NCBI GenBank assembly: GCA_949743325.1
Contig: CATJTQ010000121.1
Span: 62,001-126,000 of the forward strand
Source: an uncultured Lachnospiraceae bacterium
GTDB lineage: Bacteria > Bacillota > Clostridia > Lachnospirales > Lachnospiraceae
Direction: 5' to 3'
DNA: 64,000 nucleotides
Shown: positions 9,683-21,683 of the stretch, one piece after another
Numbering within the stretch: the first letter of the stretch is position 1
Layout: each line of letters begins with the position of its first letter
Position numbers and translations under genes: made by a program
Notes under the pieces: generated by a model
Told to the model about the DNA's origin: nothing
The model's input: the letters and a program-made list of their open reading frames with translations, nothing else
Databases searched by the model: none

Positions 9683-9913
9683 ATGATTTGTCCAAGATGC
9701 GGCAGCAACAATGTTACTTCTCAGGCCATTACAGAAACTAACATAAGTACAAAAAGAAAAGGATTCGGCTGTGTTAAAGCCTGTATCGGCTGGGTCTTAT
9801 TTAGCGTACCAGGAATCCTTTGCGGATTATGCGGTATGGGAAAAGAAAAAACAAAGACTCACTCTAATACAAGGGTAATACATATATGTCAAAACTGCGG
9901 CAATCAATTTTAG
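9683..9913 (+). CDS. Small zinc-ribbon membrane-associated protein
   Basis: 76 residues with two CxxC knuckles, MICPRCGS at the N-terminus and ICQNCGNQF at the C-terminus, enclosing a Gly- and Cys-containing hydrophobic stretch. The two knuckles can form one zinc ribbon with the hydrophobic part looped out, perhaps in the membrane. AAGGAG precedes the ATG by eight bases. Its last 28 bases are shared with the next gene in another frame, indicating co-expression. No function is known. Confidence 0.7.
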   Translation: MICPRCGSNNVTSQAITETNISTKRKGFGCVKACIGWVLFSVPGILCGLCGMGKEKTKTHSNTRVIHICQNCGNQF

Positions 9914-10260
9914 AACAAATAAGAATAATCGGCAATAACAGCGGCTGCCATCAAATGCCAGAAAGAAGTTTCTTTTATCACGGAAAACAATTTCCGGTCT
10001 GTGCAAGATGCACTGGAGTGTTTATTGGACAGTCAGCGGCTGTCATTCTTGCCTTATTTAAACTTACGCTTAAACTTCCAATAAGCCTTATATTAATTTG
10101 TACAATGGGACTAGACTGGTGTATTCAAGCATTGAACATAAAACAATCTACAAATATACGCCGTCTAATCACAGGTATATGCGGAGGTTTAGGCGTCTTC
10201 AGCCTATATATATCAGCTATAAGAATAATGATAAAATTTATCATATCAAAATTTAAATAG
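9886..10260 (+). CDS. DUF2085 family small membrane protein
   Basis: 124 residues. The Cys-rich N-terminal signature GCHQMPERSFFYHGKQFPVC followed by ARCTGVFIG is diagnostic of DUF2085, and two or three hydrophobic segments follow. The conserved Cys and His residues could bind a metal. The gene starts inside the 3' end of the zinc-ribbon gene (28-base overlap), so the two are probably translated together. Biochemical role unknown. Confidence 0.82.
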   Translation: MSKLRQSILEQIRIIGNNSGCHQMPERSFFYHGKQFPVCARCTGVFIGQSAAVILALFKLTLKLPISLILICTMGLDWCIQALNIKQSTNIRRLITGICGGLGVFSLYISAIRIMIKFIISKFK

Positions 10261-10283
10261 TCTCTTTAAATTAGGAGTTAATA

Positions 10284-11999
10284 ATGCAGACAATACAATA
10301 TTTAAAACAAGAATTACAAAATATACACAAAAAAAGTTATCCTGCCTATAAATCACTTGCAGGAGAATACGACTTTACATTATTTATTCTATCAATTGAC
10401 CATGTACAAGGAGATCCATTTGCCGCCCCTTCACATTTAACTATTAAAATAGATCATAACAAGGCGGATTTTCCAACAGAATTCACAAAAAACAAAACTA
10501 ATGTAACTGCACTATGTGATTATCTGCTCAGAAAGTTTGCAGCAGAAACAAGCAGATTTTCTCATCAAGCAAAAGGTTCGGGAAAGAGCGGTTTAATAAC
10601 AGCTACTAAACCTGGACAGGAAGTTCTTGAACGAAGTTCATGTACAATGGATGAAAAATATATTTATGTGCGTTTTTCTATAGGCTTTCCGGCAAATGGC
10701 CGAACAATTAATTCTATTGAATTATCAAAAATCTTACTAGATTATCTCCCAAAATGTGTTGAAAACTCATTATTGTATAGAAATCTTAACTCAGAGTCTG
10801 TAGAAAAAGCAATCTATCTTGCAGAAGACCAGCAGAGTTTAAGAAAATATCTCTCTGAAAATAATTTTATAGCTTTTATAGCTGACGGTTCAATATTGCC
10901 CAGAGAGAGCGGTATATCACAGCTTCCATTGAAAGGCGCCGTTCCATTTATATCTCCTGATACAATGAAAATATCAGTAAACTTACCTCACCGAGGTAAA
11001 ATTAACGGAATGGGAATCAAGAGAGGAATTACACTTATCGCCGGAGGAGGTTATCATGGAAAATCAACGCTTCTGCAGGCTCTTGAGCGAGGTGTGTATA
11101 ATCATATAGACGGAGATGGAAGAGAATTTGTAATTACTGACAATACTGCTTTAAAAATAAGGGCAGAAGACGGCAGATTTATAAATGGAGTGGATATTTC
11201 ACTTTTTATAAATAATCTTCCAAATAATAAAAATACTACATGTTTTACTACCGAAAACGCCAGCGGCTCTACATCTCAGGCGGCAAATATCATGGAAGGT
11301 ATTGAAGCAGGAAGTAATGTACTATTGATAGATGAAGATACGTCAGCTACAAATCTTATGGTACGCGATGAATTGATGCAGAAAATAATTGCCAAGGAGG
11401 AAGAACCTATCACTCCTTTTCTTGAACGTGCAAAAGATTTATATGAACAATCAGGTATCTCTACTGTAATAGTAGTGGGAAGCTGTGGTTCATATTTTTA
11501 CATTGCCGATAAAATAATGCAGATGAATAACTATCTTCCATATGATATAACAGAAAACGTGAAAAATATCATAAAACAATATCATGCTCCGGCAATAACA
11601 GCTCCTAATTTTAAAACACCTAATTTTTGCAGAAAAATAAAAATCAGCAGCAGTACTACAGAAAGAAAAAATTATAGAGGTACCAGAAAAGTAATAGAAC
11701 GTCCTAAAATTAAAACTTCTGGAACAGATAGTTTCAGTATAGGACATAAGAATGTCAATTTAAGATATGTAGAACAGATCGTTGACACAGAACAAGTAGA
11801 AATGCTTGCAGCGCTTACAAGACTAGCAATCGAACATTTTGCTGAAAAAGAAGTAAAAATAAAAGAGATAATACATTTTATAACACAGCAGCTTGAAAAA
11901 AAAGAGTTCGCCTGCTGCTCATCAAAATTTATTAACGGCGGGCTTGCAATGCCTAGAATACAGGAAATTTATGCAAGCCTTAACAGATACCGTTTTTAA
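10284..11999 (+). CDS. ABC-class ATPase domain protein (PF09818 type)
   Basis: 571 residues, the usual length for the 'predicted ATPase of the ABC class' family. Recognisable parts are the N-terminal block with DHVQGDPFAAPS, the nucleotide-binding loop GGGYHGKST at about residue 256, NASGSTSQAANIMEGIEAGS in place of a classical signature, and LLIDEDTSATNLM as Walker B. It has no membrane segments, so it is a soluble ATPase and not a transporter subunit. The family is widespread and uncharacterised; older annotations sometimes mislabel it as a tRNA-synthetase-like protein. It converges on the atp operon with only 13 bases between stops. Confidence 0.85.
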   Translation: MQTIQYLKQELQNIHKKSYPAYKSLAGEYDFTLFILSIDHVQGDPFAAPSHLTIKIDHNKADFPTEFTKNKTNVTALCDYLLRKFAAETSRFSHQAKGSGKSGLITATKPGQEVLERSSCTMDEKYIYVRFSIGFPANGRTINSIELSKILLDYLPKCVENSLLYRNLNSESVEKAIYLAEDQQSLRKYLSENNFIAFIADGSILPRESGISQLPLKGAVPFISPDTMKISVNLPHRGKINGMGIKRGITLIAGGGYHGKSTLLQALERGVYNHIDGDGREFVITDNTALKIRAEDGRFINGVDISLFINNLPNNKNTTCFTTENASGSTSQAANIMEGIEAGSNVLLIDEDTSATNLMVRDELMQKIIAKEEEPITPFLERAKDLYEQSGISTVIVVGSCGSYFYIADKIMQMNNYLPYDITENVKNIIKQYHAPAITAPNFKTPNFCRKIKISSSTTERKNYRGTRKVIERPKIKTSGTDSFSIGHKNVNLRYVEQIVDTEQVEMLAALTRLAIEHFAEKEVKIKEIIHFITQQLEKKEFACCSSKFINGGLAMPRIQEIYASLNRYRF

Positions 12000-12012
12000 A
12001 TTAAATATACTA

Positions 12013-12432
12013 TTACGTTCCAATAATATGATGCTGATGAGATTTCTTTAACTTTGCAAGAGCTCTGGCCATCCTTGCCTGAGATGATTCATATTCCTGA
12101 ATACTTTGTTTCTGCATCATCTCTTCATTTGCACGCTCATACTCTTCCCTTGCTTTCAAAATCTCTACATTTTCAGGGCTCTCAGCAAAGAAAACAATCA
12201 TATTAACCAGGTTATCGCCAACTTCAACAATACCATCCTTAACATAGACATTCTGCCATGAACCGTCGAGATGCTGTATACGCATCTCTCCTTCATCTAC
12301 TGTTACCGCCATCTGCTCATGATTTGCAAGAACACCTAACTCTCCGTCTGTTGTAGGGAGTATAACCATCTGACATTCACCGTCGAAAAAAATTTTTTCG
12401 CAAGTTGTAATCTTTAATGTAAATGATTTCAT
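12013..12432 (-). CDS. atpC: ATP synthase F1 subunit epsilon
   Basis: 139 residues. The N-terminal beta-sandwich is clear (FDGECQMVILPTTDGELGVL, with the usual ANHEQM continuation), followed by the two-helix C-terminal domain rich in Glu, Arg and Ala. Epsilon binds gamma in the central stalk and can inhibit ATP hydrolysis. It is the last gene of the operon. AAAGGGTG precedes the ATG. Confidence 0.95.
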   Translation of the reverse strand: MKSFTLKITTCEKIFFDGECQMVILPTTDGELGVLANHEQMAVTVDEGEMRIQHLDGSWQNVYVKDGIVEVGDNLVNMIVFFAESPENVEILKAREEYERANEEMMQKQSIQEYESSQARMARALAKLKKSHQHHIIGT

Positions 12433-12509
12433 TTATTACACCCTTTCTTATACCACAATGACTCCGCCTTCTCAACCAAAATTATATGACAGCCTCTTTC
12501 TTACCACTA

Positions 12510-14835
<2,326 letters not shown>

Positions 14836-14856
14836 AACTATCGCCTGTCTCTGCAA

Positions 14857-16650
14857 TTAATTTTCACTTTTAACATTTCCATTACCGCATTTCTCAGCAT
14901 AAGATGAAACAAACTCATATGCCAATCTCAATATTTCTTCCCTAGTTGAATCCTCTAAGACTTTAGTTGTATCAATCTCAGAAACAATTTCACTTTTTTC
15001 ATTTCTGAAATAATCAAGCAATGCCTCCTGAAGCTTCTTGACTTCCTTTACTGGAACTTTTGTAAATAGGCGGCTGTTACCCGCAATCAGACTAATAACC
15101 TGCTCCGCCATTGTCAATGGTTTTTCAAGCGGCTGCTTTAAGAGTTCCATTAATGAATGCCCATATGCCAGCTGTGCCTTTGTAGCGTCATCTAAATCAG
15201 AACTAAATTGAGTAAATACCTGCATCTCACGATACTGCGCCAAATCGATTCTCAGACTTCCAGCGGCTTTTTTCATAGCTTTAGTCTGCGCCGCTCCACC
15301 AACACGAGAAACTGAAAGCCCTACATTTACAGCCGGCCTCATACCAGAATTAAAAAGATCACTCTCTAGGAATATCTGTCCATCTGTAATAGAAATAACG
15401 TTAGTAGGAATATAAGCAGATACATCTCCAGCCTGTGTCTCAATTATCGGAAGGGCGGTTATAGAACCACCTCCAGCGGCTTTATTAAGCCTGCTTGAAC
15501 GTTCCAAAAGTCTTGAGTGAAGATAAAATACATCTCCAGGATAAGCCTCTCGTCCAGGTGAACGCTCTAATAATAAAGAAATAGCACGATAAGCCACTGC
15601 GTGTTTAGATAAGTCATCATAAACAATAAGCACATCTTTACCTTTGTGCATAAAATATTCCGCCAATGCAGTTCCAGAATAAGGCGCTATATATTGTAAA
15701 GGCGCAGGATCTGAGGCTGTAGAGGAAACTATAACAGTATATTCAAGAGCCCCTGTTTTGTCCAATGTATTTACAAGTTTTGCAACTGTAGATGCCTTCT
15801 GTCCAATCGCAACATATATACATATTACATCTTTTCCCTTCTGGTTAATAATAGTATCCATGGCAATTGATGTTTTTCCGGTTTGTCGATCACCAATTAT
15901 TAATTCCCTCTGTCCTCTTCCAATCGGAAACATAGAATCAATAGATAAGATTCCTGTCTCCATCGGAACTGATACAGACTCTCGTTCAACAATACCAGGC
16001 GCCGGATTTTCAATCGGCATAAATCCCTCACCATTAATTTTCCCTTTTTCATCTAAAGGTTCGCCCAAGGCATTTATAACCCTTCCAAGATACCCTTCAC
16101 CTGCAGAAATACCAGCCATCTGCCCTGTTCTCTCAACAATAGTGCCTTCCTTTATATCTATGTCACTGCCAAAAAGAATACATCCTATCTCATCTCTTCT
16201 TATATCCTGAACAAGACCTTTTACTCCATTTTCAAAAACTACTATTTCACCATAAAACGCATGATCTATTCCAGTTACATTACATATACCGTCAGCAACC
16301 CAGTTTACCTTACCTGTCTCTTTAGCAGAAAACCCCAGTTCAAAATTATTTATTTCACCTTTTAACATCGAAATAAGATTTTTTTCATCAAATGAATCCG
16401 CCTTATTCTCAGCTATTATTTCTTTTAATTTTGACTCTAATTGATTCAAACGCCCTTTAGCGCTTAAATCATACATATGATTTCCCACTTGTATAATAAA
16501 TCCGCTATCAATAGATTCATCCTGCTGCCATATAACATCTATAGACGAACAATCATACTCTTTTTTTAGAAAAGCTATAATCTTTAATTGCTGTTCATCT
16601 GTAGGAAGTTCCACAAATCGAATCTTGGCAGTTAAATTTTTATTCTCCAT
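14857..16650 (-). CDS. atpA: ATP synthase F1 subunit alpha with fused delta C-terminal domain
   Basis: About 597 residues, some 90 longer than a standard alpha. The alpha part begins near residue 92 (ISMLKGEINNFELGFSAKE) and has the P-loop GDRQTGKTSIAMD. The extra N-terminal part aligns with the C-terminal domain of subunit delta (AtpH): an ELPTDEQQLKIIAFLKKEYD helix, then GFIIQVGNHMYDLSAKGRLN, matching the delta pattern 'GG..vriG..iYDgSlrgqLe'. No separate atpH lies between atpF and atpA, where it normally sits. The ATG at 16650 shares one base with the atpF stop (TGATG) and has AGGTGA upstream. Confidence 0.93.
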   Translation of the reverse strand: MENKNLTAKIRFVELPTDEQQLKIIAFLKKEYDCSSIDVIWQQDESIDSGFIIQVGNHMYDLSAKGRLNQLESKLKEIIAENKADSFDEKNLISMLKGEINNFELGFSAKETGKVNWVADGICNVTGIDHAFYGEIVVFENGVKGLVQDIRRDEIGCILFGSDIDIKEGTIVERTGQMAGISAGEGYLGRVINALGEPLDEKGKINGEGFMPIENPAPGIVERESVSVPMETGILSIDSMFPIGRGQRELIIGDRQTGKTSIAMDTIINQKGKDVICIYVAIGQKASTVAKLVNTLDKTGALEYTVIVSSTASDPAPLQYIAPYSGTALAEYFMHKGKDVLIVYDDLSKHAVAYRAISLLLERSPGREAYPGDVFYLHSRLLERSSRLNKAAGGGSITALPIIETQAGDVSAYIPTNVISITDGQIFLESDLFNSGMRPAVNVGLSVSRVGGAAQTKAMKKAAGSLRIDLAQYREMQVFTQFSSDLDDATKAQLAYGHSLMELLKQPLEKPLTMAEQVISLIAGNSRLFTKVPVKEVKKLQEALLDYFRNEKSEIVSEIDTTKVLEDSTREEILRLAYEFVSSYAEKCGNGNVKSEN

Positions 16651-17126
16651 CACTGACTATCACCTGCTTTATTTATAAATTCATCATACAATGTTCGATT
16701 GTCAGTTTTTACAGCGGCAATTTTACTTGTCGCATTGACAACCATATCGGCAATATCAACTTCAATCTTTTTAAGTATTTCTTCTTTCTGCTTCTCCGCA
16801 CTTCTTTTGGCGGACTCATTAATCTGCTGCGCCTTTAAATTGGCTTCCTCAACAATTCTAACATACTCTTCATTTGCCGACTTATGAGCCTCTGCCAATA
16901 TCTGTTTTCTCTCTTCATCAATCTCAAGAATACTATTCTCATATTCTGCCTTCTTTGCATCAGCTTCTTTTTTAGAAACCTCGGCTAAATTATATTCCTT
17001 ATCAGCCTCTTCCTGCCTCTGTGCAATAATTTTCTGTACTGGCTTGAAAAGAATAAACTTAAATGCAATAAACAGAATAATTAAATTAATAATCTCAAAC
17101 AATAAATTAATATCTATTCTCAGCAT
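16650..17126 (-). CDS. atpF: ATP synthase Fo subunit b
   Basis: Peripheral stalk subunit of ~158 residues. One N-terminal membrane helix (LLFEIINLIILFIAFKFILF, residues ~7-26) is followed by a long charged coiled coil. The end is ordinary for subunit b, so there is no fusion to delta here, unlike the b-delta fusion known in actinobacteria. GTG at 17135 is in frame, but the ATG at 17126 is preceded by GAAGGTG at six bases and is chosen. The stop overlaps the atpA start by one base. Confidence 0.94.
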   Translation of the reverse strand: MLRIDINLLFEIINLIILFIAFKFILFKPVQKIIAQRQEEADKEYNLAEVSKKEADAKKAEYENSILEIDEERKQILAEAHKSANEEYVRIVEEANLKAQQINESAKRSAEKQKEEILKKIEVDIADMVVNATSKIAAVKTDNRTLYDEFINKAGDSQ

Positions 17127-17210
17127 TATATACACCTTCCCATCTAATTGTCAAAAGTATTTAAATACTTTTAAACTTCAACTATCAAAGACTTTATATA
17201 CTTTAACAGA

Positions 17211-18172
<962 letters not shown>

Positions 18173-18267
18173 GTATATCGCCTCCTTCTTCTATTTTTGC
18201 CTGATTTTAAAGGCATTATTATACAATTAATTGATTTTTCTTCTAATAAGAAGATAAATCGTTAATC

Positions 18268-18296
18268 ATTTTAGCACTACGATGTATTTTTTTCAA
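18268..18296 (-). promoter_or_regulatory. Promoter of the atp operon
   Basis: On the minus strand TTGAAA (complement of 18291-18296) and TAAAAT (complement of 18268-18273) are 17 bases apart, each 5/6 to the sigma-A consensus, about 95 bases before atpB. Confidence 0.65.
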
Positions 18297-18341
18297 TAAA
18301 TTTTTACAAAATTTAACTATTAAAAAACATTAAAATATTTA

Positions 18342-19487
18342 TTAAAAGAAAACGCCACAATTAGAAAATAATATTTGATGACTGTCAACAATACCTGTGT
18401 TAAACGCCGCCCTATAACCATTTAAATAAAGCTCCCAGCCACGTATAAATTTATTATCAAACATTTCCTCAAGCTCATCTATATTATTGTGAATATTTTT
18501 ATTCCAATACTTATATGTAGCTGCTGAATGATTACTTACATTTTCTAAACCAATAAGCTTAAATCCACTATCAGATGCTGATTTAATAATTTCCCATAAA
18601 ACAGGAATCTGAGTACCAGGTTTAATATACTTATTTATCCATGGAGTAGCTAATTTATCCTTTATCGTATTTACAGATTGCAGTAAAAATATACTTTCTT
18701 CATTCATTACAGACTTTACAGCATTAAAATATTCGTAATAAGAATCGTAATTTATATATTCCAGCATATCAATACTTACAATACAATCAAATTTTTTTCC
18801 TAATCTAGATAGTTCATGATAATCAATTTTCTTTACTTCAAGTTGTTTTTCAAGACCTTCAAGCCGTATTTTTTCACGTATCTCTGATTCTTGTTCTCTG
18901 CTTAATACAGCTAAAAAACCTTGAATATTATAAGTTTTAGCCGCCTCAATTATAAGCGTTCCCCAACTTCCTCCTATATCACATATAGTCATTCCATCTT
19001 TTAATTTGAGTTTTTGAAATATAACTTTCATATTGTTATACTGTGCCTTATCCAAACCGTCCTCTTTATCCTTAAAATAAGCTGTGCTAAAACACATTGT
19101 TTCACCAAGCAGCAATTCATAAAAATGTACGCTCAATTTATAATATGATGTTATATTTTTCACTAGAGCACGTTTTGACTTAGATTGACGCAATATCTTC
19201 TTTAATACTTTTCTGTCTAACGAAATTTTATCCAACTGATTTAAAAAACAATTTAAAACACTGTATAAATCACCATCAATCTGCAAATCGCCTGATATAT
19301 ATAACTCACCTAAAGCAATAGTTGTGCTTTCCAACAAAGATTCTATATCAGGAAGCCTATTAAATATCACTTTAAAAACAGGATCCCCATCTCCTATAAT
19401 ATGCGCTTTCTTATCCAGAACAACTTCAAAGCAATATTTATTAAATTTAGTTAAATATTTAAGAAACTCATTTTCTGCTAACCCCAT
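18342..19487 (-). CDS. Cyclopropane-fatty-acyl-phospholipid synthase-like methyltransferase
   Basis: About 381 residues. The N-terminal lipid-binding region (GDGDPVFKVIFN, LGELYISGDLQIDGD) and the middle block YKLSVHFYELLLGETMCFST match CFA synthases, which add a methylene bridge to unsaturated acyl chains of membrane phospholipids using SAM. The SAM motif is DIGGSWGTL, not the usual DIGCGWGG, so the loop deviates from the family. The ATG at 19487 follows AAGGAGG with six bases; 14 further in-frame codons upstream would overlap murI and are rejected. It lies 11 bases after murI and is probably co-transcribed with it. Confidence 0.82.
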   Translation of the reverse strand: MGLAENEFLKYLTKFNKYCFEVVLDKKAHIIGDGDPVFKVIFNRLPDIESLLESTTIALGELYISGDLQIDGDLYSVLNCFLNQLDKISLDRKVLKKILRQSKSKRALVKNITSYYKLSVHFYELLLGETMCFSTAYFKDKEDGLDKAQYNNMKVIFQKLKLKDGMTICDIGGSWGTLIIEAAKTYNIQGFLAVLSREQESEIREKIRLEGLEKQLEVKKIDYHELSRLGKKFDCIVSIDMLEYINYDSYYEYFNAVKSVMNEESIFLLQSVNTIKDKLATPWINKYIKPGTQIPVLWEIIKSASDSGFKLIGLENVSNHSAATYKYWNKNIHNNIDELEEMFDNKFIRGWELYLNGYRAAFNTGIVDSHQILFSNCGVFF

Positions 19488-19498
19488 TATGTACCTCC

Positions 19499-20299
19499 TT
19501 ATTCCATTGGAAGAGAAAGTAATTTCCAACTTAAATCAATCATTTCCTGTTTTCCTGATGAATTTTTAATAACTATACTTCTATTTCTATTATCAGTTCT
19601 CAACAATCCTTTTTCTTTAAGTCTGCGTCTAAGCTCCACAGATGTACCGTAGCTTCCATCTATAATACCAATTTTACGCATACCAAGAAATTTCTTTAAA
19701 TACGGTCTTAAAAAAGGATAATGAGTACACCCCAGCACAATTGTTTCTGTATTTTCTGTCAGATATGGGGTCAAATATTTTTGAAAATATTCTTTTAGAA
19801 ATTCGCCCTCCAAATCTCCCTTTTCGACAAACTCCATCAGACCATCACAAGGAATCGGAACAATTTCACACATTTTTTCATAGCGAGATAACAATAGTTT
19901 AAATTTATCCTGAGCTATTGTCATAGGAGTAGCCATAACCAAAACCCTACCTCCATTGCCTAAAACTGCTGCCGGTTTTATAGCCGGCTCAATTCCCACA
20001 ATCGGCAAATCAGGATACATTACTCTAAGCTGCTTAACTGCTGCGCCTGTTGCAGTATTGCATGCTACTGCCAAACCTTTAATACCATAATTCAGCAATT
20101 TTTCTACTGCATTAAATGTAAGCTGTTTAATAATATCAGTTTTTTTTGTACCATATGGCGCATTTAAAGAATCACCATAATAAATAAAATCTTCATATGG
20201 CATAATTTTAAGGGCTTCTCTCAACACACTTAGCCCTCCCAGACCAGAATCCATAAAACCTATTGGCTTTTCAATAAATTCAGGACAATCAATTATCAT
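19499..20299 (-). CDS. murI: Glutamate racemase
   Basis: Makes D-glutamate for peptidoglycan. 266 residues with the two catalytic cysteines in VACNTATG and LGCTHYPFLRPY, and the N-terminal GFMDSGLGGLSVL and YYGDSLNAPYG substrate-binding motifs. Members are cytoplasmic homodimers. GAGAGGG precedes the ATG. First gene of a likely two-gene unit with the cyclopropane synthase gene. No strong promoter was recognised in the ~130 bases upstream. Confidence 0.96.
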   Translation of the reverse strand: MIIDCPEFIEKPIGFMDSGLGGLSVLREALKIMPYEDFIYYGDSLNAPYGTKKTDIIKQLTFNAVEKLLNYGIKGLAVACNTATGAAVKQLRVMYPDLPIVGIEPAIKPAAVLGNGGRVLVMATPMTIAQDKFKLLLSRYEKMCEIVPIPCDGLMEFVEKGDLEGEFLKEYFQKYLTPYLTENTETIVLGCTHYPFLRPYLKKFLGMRKIGIIDGSYGTSVELRRRLKEKGLLRTDNRNRSIVIKNSSGKQEMIDLSWKLLSLPME

Positions 20300-20434
20300 A
20301 ATATTATCCCTCTCTATACATTAATTTATTCCCATGGGCGAGCCAATCAATTATTCTTGTTTACATAATTAACAACTGTTGCATGGGTCTATTAGTATGT
20401 GGTTCTATTATATAAAACAAATTAGATTCCTAAA

Positions 20435-20464
20435 AGTTTAATACTTACTACCAAGTATTAAACT
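20435..20464. repeat. Perfect 12-bp inverted repeat upstream of murI
   Basis: AGTTTAATACTT and its exact complement are separated by six bases. It lies just past the tRNA-cluster terminator and lacks a good T run on either strand, so it may be a second weak terminator or a protein-binding site. Confidence 0.5.
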
Positions 20465-20475
20465 ATTCCTAAACA

Positions 20476-20504
20476 CAAAAAAAAGTGCTGAAAACTCAAC
20501 ACTT
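20476..20504 (-). terminator. Terminator of the tRNA cluster
   Basis: On the minus strand a 9-bp stem (AAGTGTTGA paired with TCAGCACTT, one G-U pair) with a four-base loop is followed by eight Ts. It lies 17 bases past the last tRNA gene. Confidence 0.88.
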
Positions 20505-20520
20505 CTTACTTTCTTAAAAA

Positions 20521-20593
20521 TGAGACATCGGGGATTCGAACCCCGGACAACTTGATTAAAAGTCAAGTGCTCTACCACCTGAGCTAATATCCC
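20521..20593 (-). tRNA. tRNA-Lys(TTT), copy 2 (last in cluster)
   Basis: 73-base cloverleaf; the minus-strand sequence begins GGGATAT and carries anticodon TTT in the loop CTTTTAA. CCA is not encoded (TTT follows). Identical to the copy at 20812-20884. Confidence 0.95.
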
Positions 20594-20617
20594 ACATCTA
20601 AAGCCTTGCTTTAGAAA

Positions 20618-20688
20618 AGCGGGTGATGGGAATCGAACCCACGTATCTAGCTTGGAAGGCTAGTGTTCTACCATTGAACTACACCCGC
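20618..20688 (-). tRNA. tRNA-Gly(TCC), copy 2
   Basis: 71-base cloverleaf starting GCGGGTG with anticodon loop CTTCCAA and a U discriminator as expected for Gly. CCA not encoded. Identical to the copy at 21269-21339. Confidence 0.95.
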
Positions 20689-20713
20689 ACAGTACCAATA
20701 TAAAGTTTTCAAA

Positions 20714-20788
20714 TCGGGGTGACAGGATTCGAACCTGCGACATCCTGGTCCCAAACCAGGCGCTCTAGCCAAACTGAGCCACACCCCG
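20714..20788 (-). tRNA. tRNA-Pro(TGG), copy 2
   Basis: 75 bases, acceptor CGGGGTG paired with CACCCCG, anticodon loop TTTGGGA. CCA not encoded. Same sequence as the copy at 21364-21438, and the Pro-Gly spacer is also similar. Confidence 0.95.
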
Positions 20789-20811
20789 GCTGTCAAAAAA
20801 TCTGAATTAAA

Positions 20812-20884
20812 TGAGACATCGGGGATTCGAACCCCGGACAACTTGATTAAAAGTCAAGTGCTCTACCACCTGAGCTAATATCCC
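20812..20884 (-). tRNA. tRNA-Lys(TTT), copy 1
   Basis: 73 bases, identical to the Lys gene at the end of the cluster; anticodon TTT, CCA not encoded. Confidence 0.95.
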
Positions 20885-20948
20885 ATAGTTCTAAGTTAAT
20901 AGCGTAACTAAATATAAACACTATTACTGCAATTATTGACTTCGACAA

Positions 20949-21020
20949 CTGGGCTAGCTGGATTCGAACCAGCGAATGCAGGAGTCAAAGTCCTGTGCCT
21001 TACCGCTTGGCGATAGCCCA
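20949..21020 (-). tRNA. tRNA-Gln(TTG)
   Basis: 72 bases, acceptor TGGGCTA paired with TAGCCCA, G discriminator, anticodon loop CTTTGAC. CCA not encoded. Confidence 0.95.
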
Positions 21021-21043
21021 ATACATAATAAAACACATACAAG

Positions 21044-21118
21044 GGTGGATAAAGGGATTCGAACCCTTGGCCTCCAGAGCCACAATCTGGCGCGCTAACC
21101 AACTGCGCTATACCCACC
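21044..21118 (-). tRNA. tRNA-His(GTG)
   Basis: Acceptor GTGGGTA paired with TATCCAC, anticodon loop TTGTGGC. The extra 5' G(-1) facing C73, the His identity element, is encoded in the gene. CCA not encoded. Confidence 0.95.
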
Positions 21119-21165
21119 ATGTTAATTCCTACAAGCAGCGAAATGCCAAATCGACTCTTCTGCAA

Positions 21166-21239
<74 letters not shown>

Positions 21240-21268
21240 ATTTTACCGTGAATACATACTCCGGCAAA

Positions 21269-21339
21269 AGCGGGTGATGGGAATCGAACCCACGTATCTA
21301 GCTTGGAAGGCTAGTGTTCTACCATTGAACTACACCCGC
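21269..21339 (-). tRNA. tRNA-Gly(TCC), copy 1
   Basis: 71 bases, anticodon TCC, identical to the second Gly copy; CCA not encoded. Confidence 0.95.
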
Positions 21340-21363
21340 AAGATGTAATATAAAATTTCCAAG

Positions 21364-21438
21364 TCGGGGTGACAGGATTCGAACCTGCGACATCCTGGTC
21401 CCAAACCAGGCGCTCTAGCCAAACTGAGCCACACCCCG
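21364..21438 (-). tRNA. tRNA-Pro(TGG), copy 1 (first in cluster)
   Basis: 75 bases, anticodon TGG; first gene after the cluster promoter. CCA not encoded. Confidence 0.95.
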
Positions 21439-21489
21439 CAATGCTTAGCATTGCATGTTCGATAACTGACAACTCACAACGCAAGTAAC

Positions 21490-21518
21490 ATTATATCCAA
21501 AAGATTTCCAATTGTCAA
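21490..21518 (-). promoter_or_regulatory. Full-consensus promoter of the tRNA cluster
   Basis: On the minus strand TTGACA (complement of 21513-21518) and TATAAT (complement of 21490-21495) are exactly 17 bases apart, the perfect sigma-A consensus expected for stable RNA genes. It lies about 50 bases before the first tRNA-Pro. Confidence 0.92.
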
Positions 21519-21561
21519 CACTTTTTTTAATAAAAGTTAATTTTTTTTAGTTTTTATCTTT

Positions 21562-21606
21562 TTTAATAAAAACAGCCTGAAATAATAAAGCATTTTCAGG
21601 CTGTTT
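21562..21606 (-). terminator. Terminator after the FKBP-type isomerase gene
   Basis: A perfect 13-bp stem (21570-21582 with 21594-21606, core AAACAGCCTGAAA) with an 11-base loop; on the minus strand it runs straight into TTTTTATT. It separates the isomerase gene from the tRNA promoter. Confidence 0.9.
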
Positions 21607-21683
21607 GTACAAATATCCAGTAACTCTATAATTACAAAATATCTTCCACACATTCACTAAAAGTACTTCTCAATAACAATATA

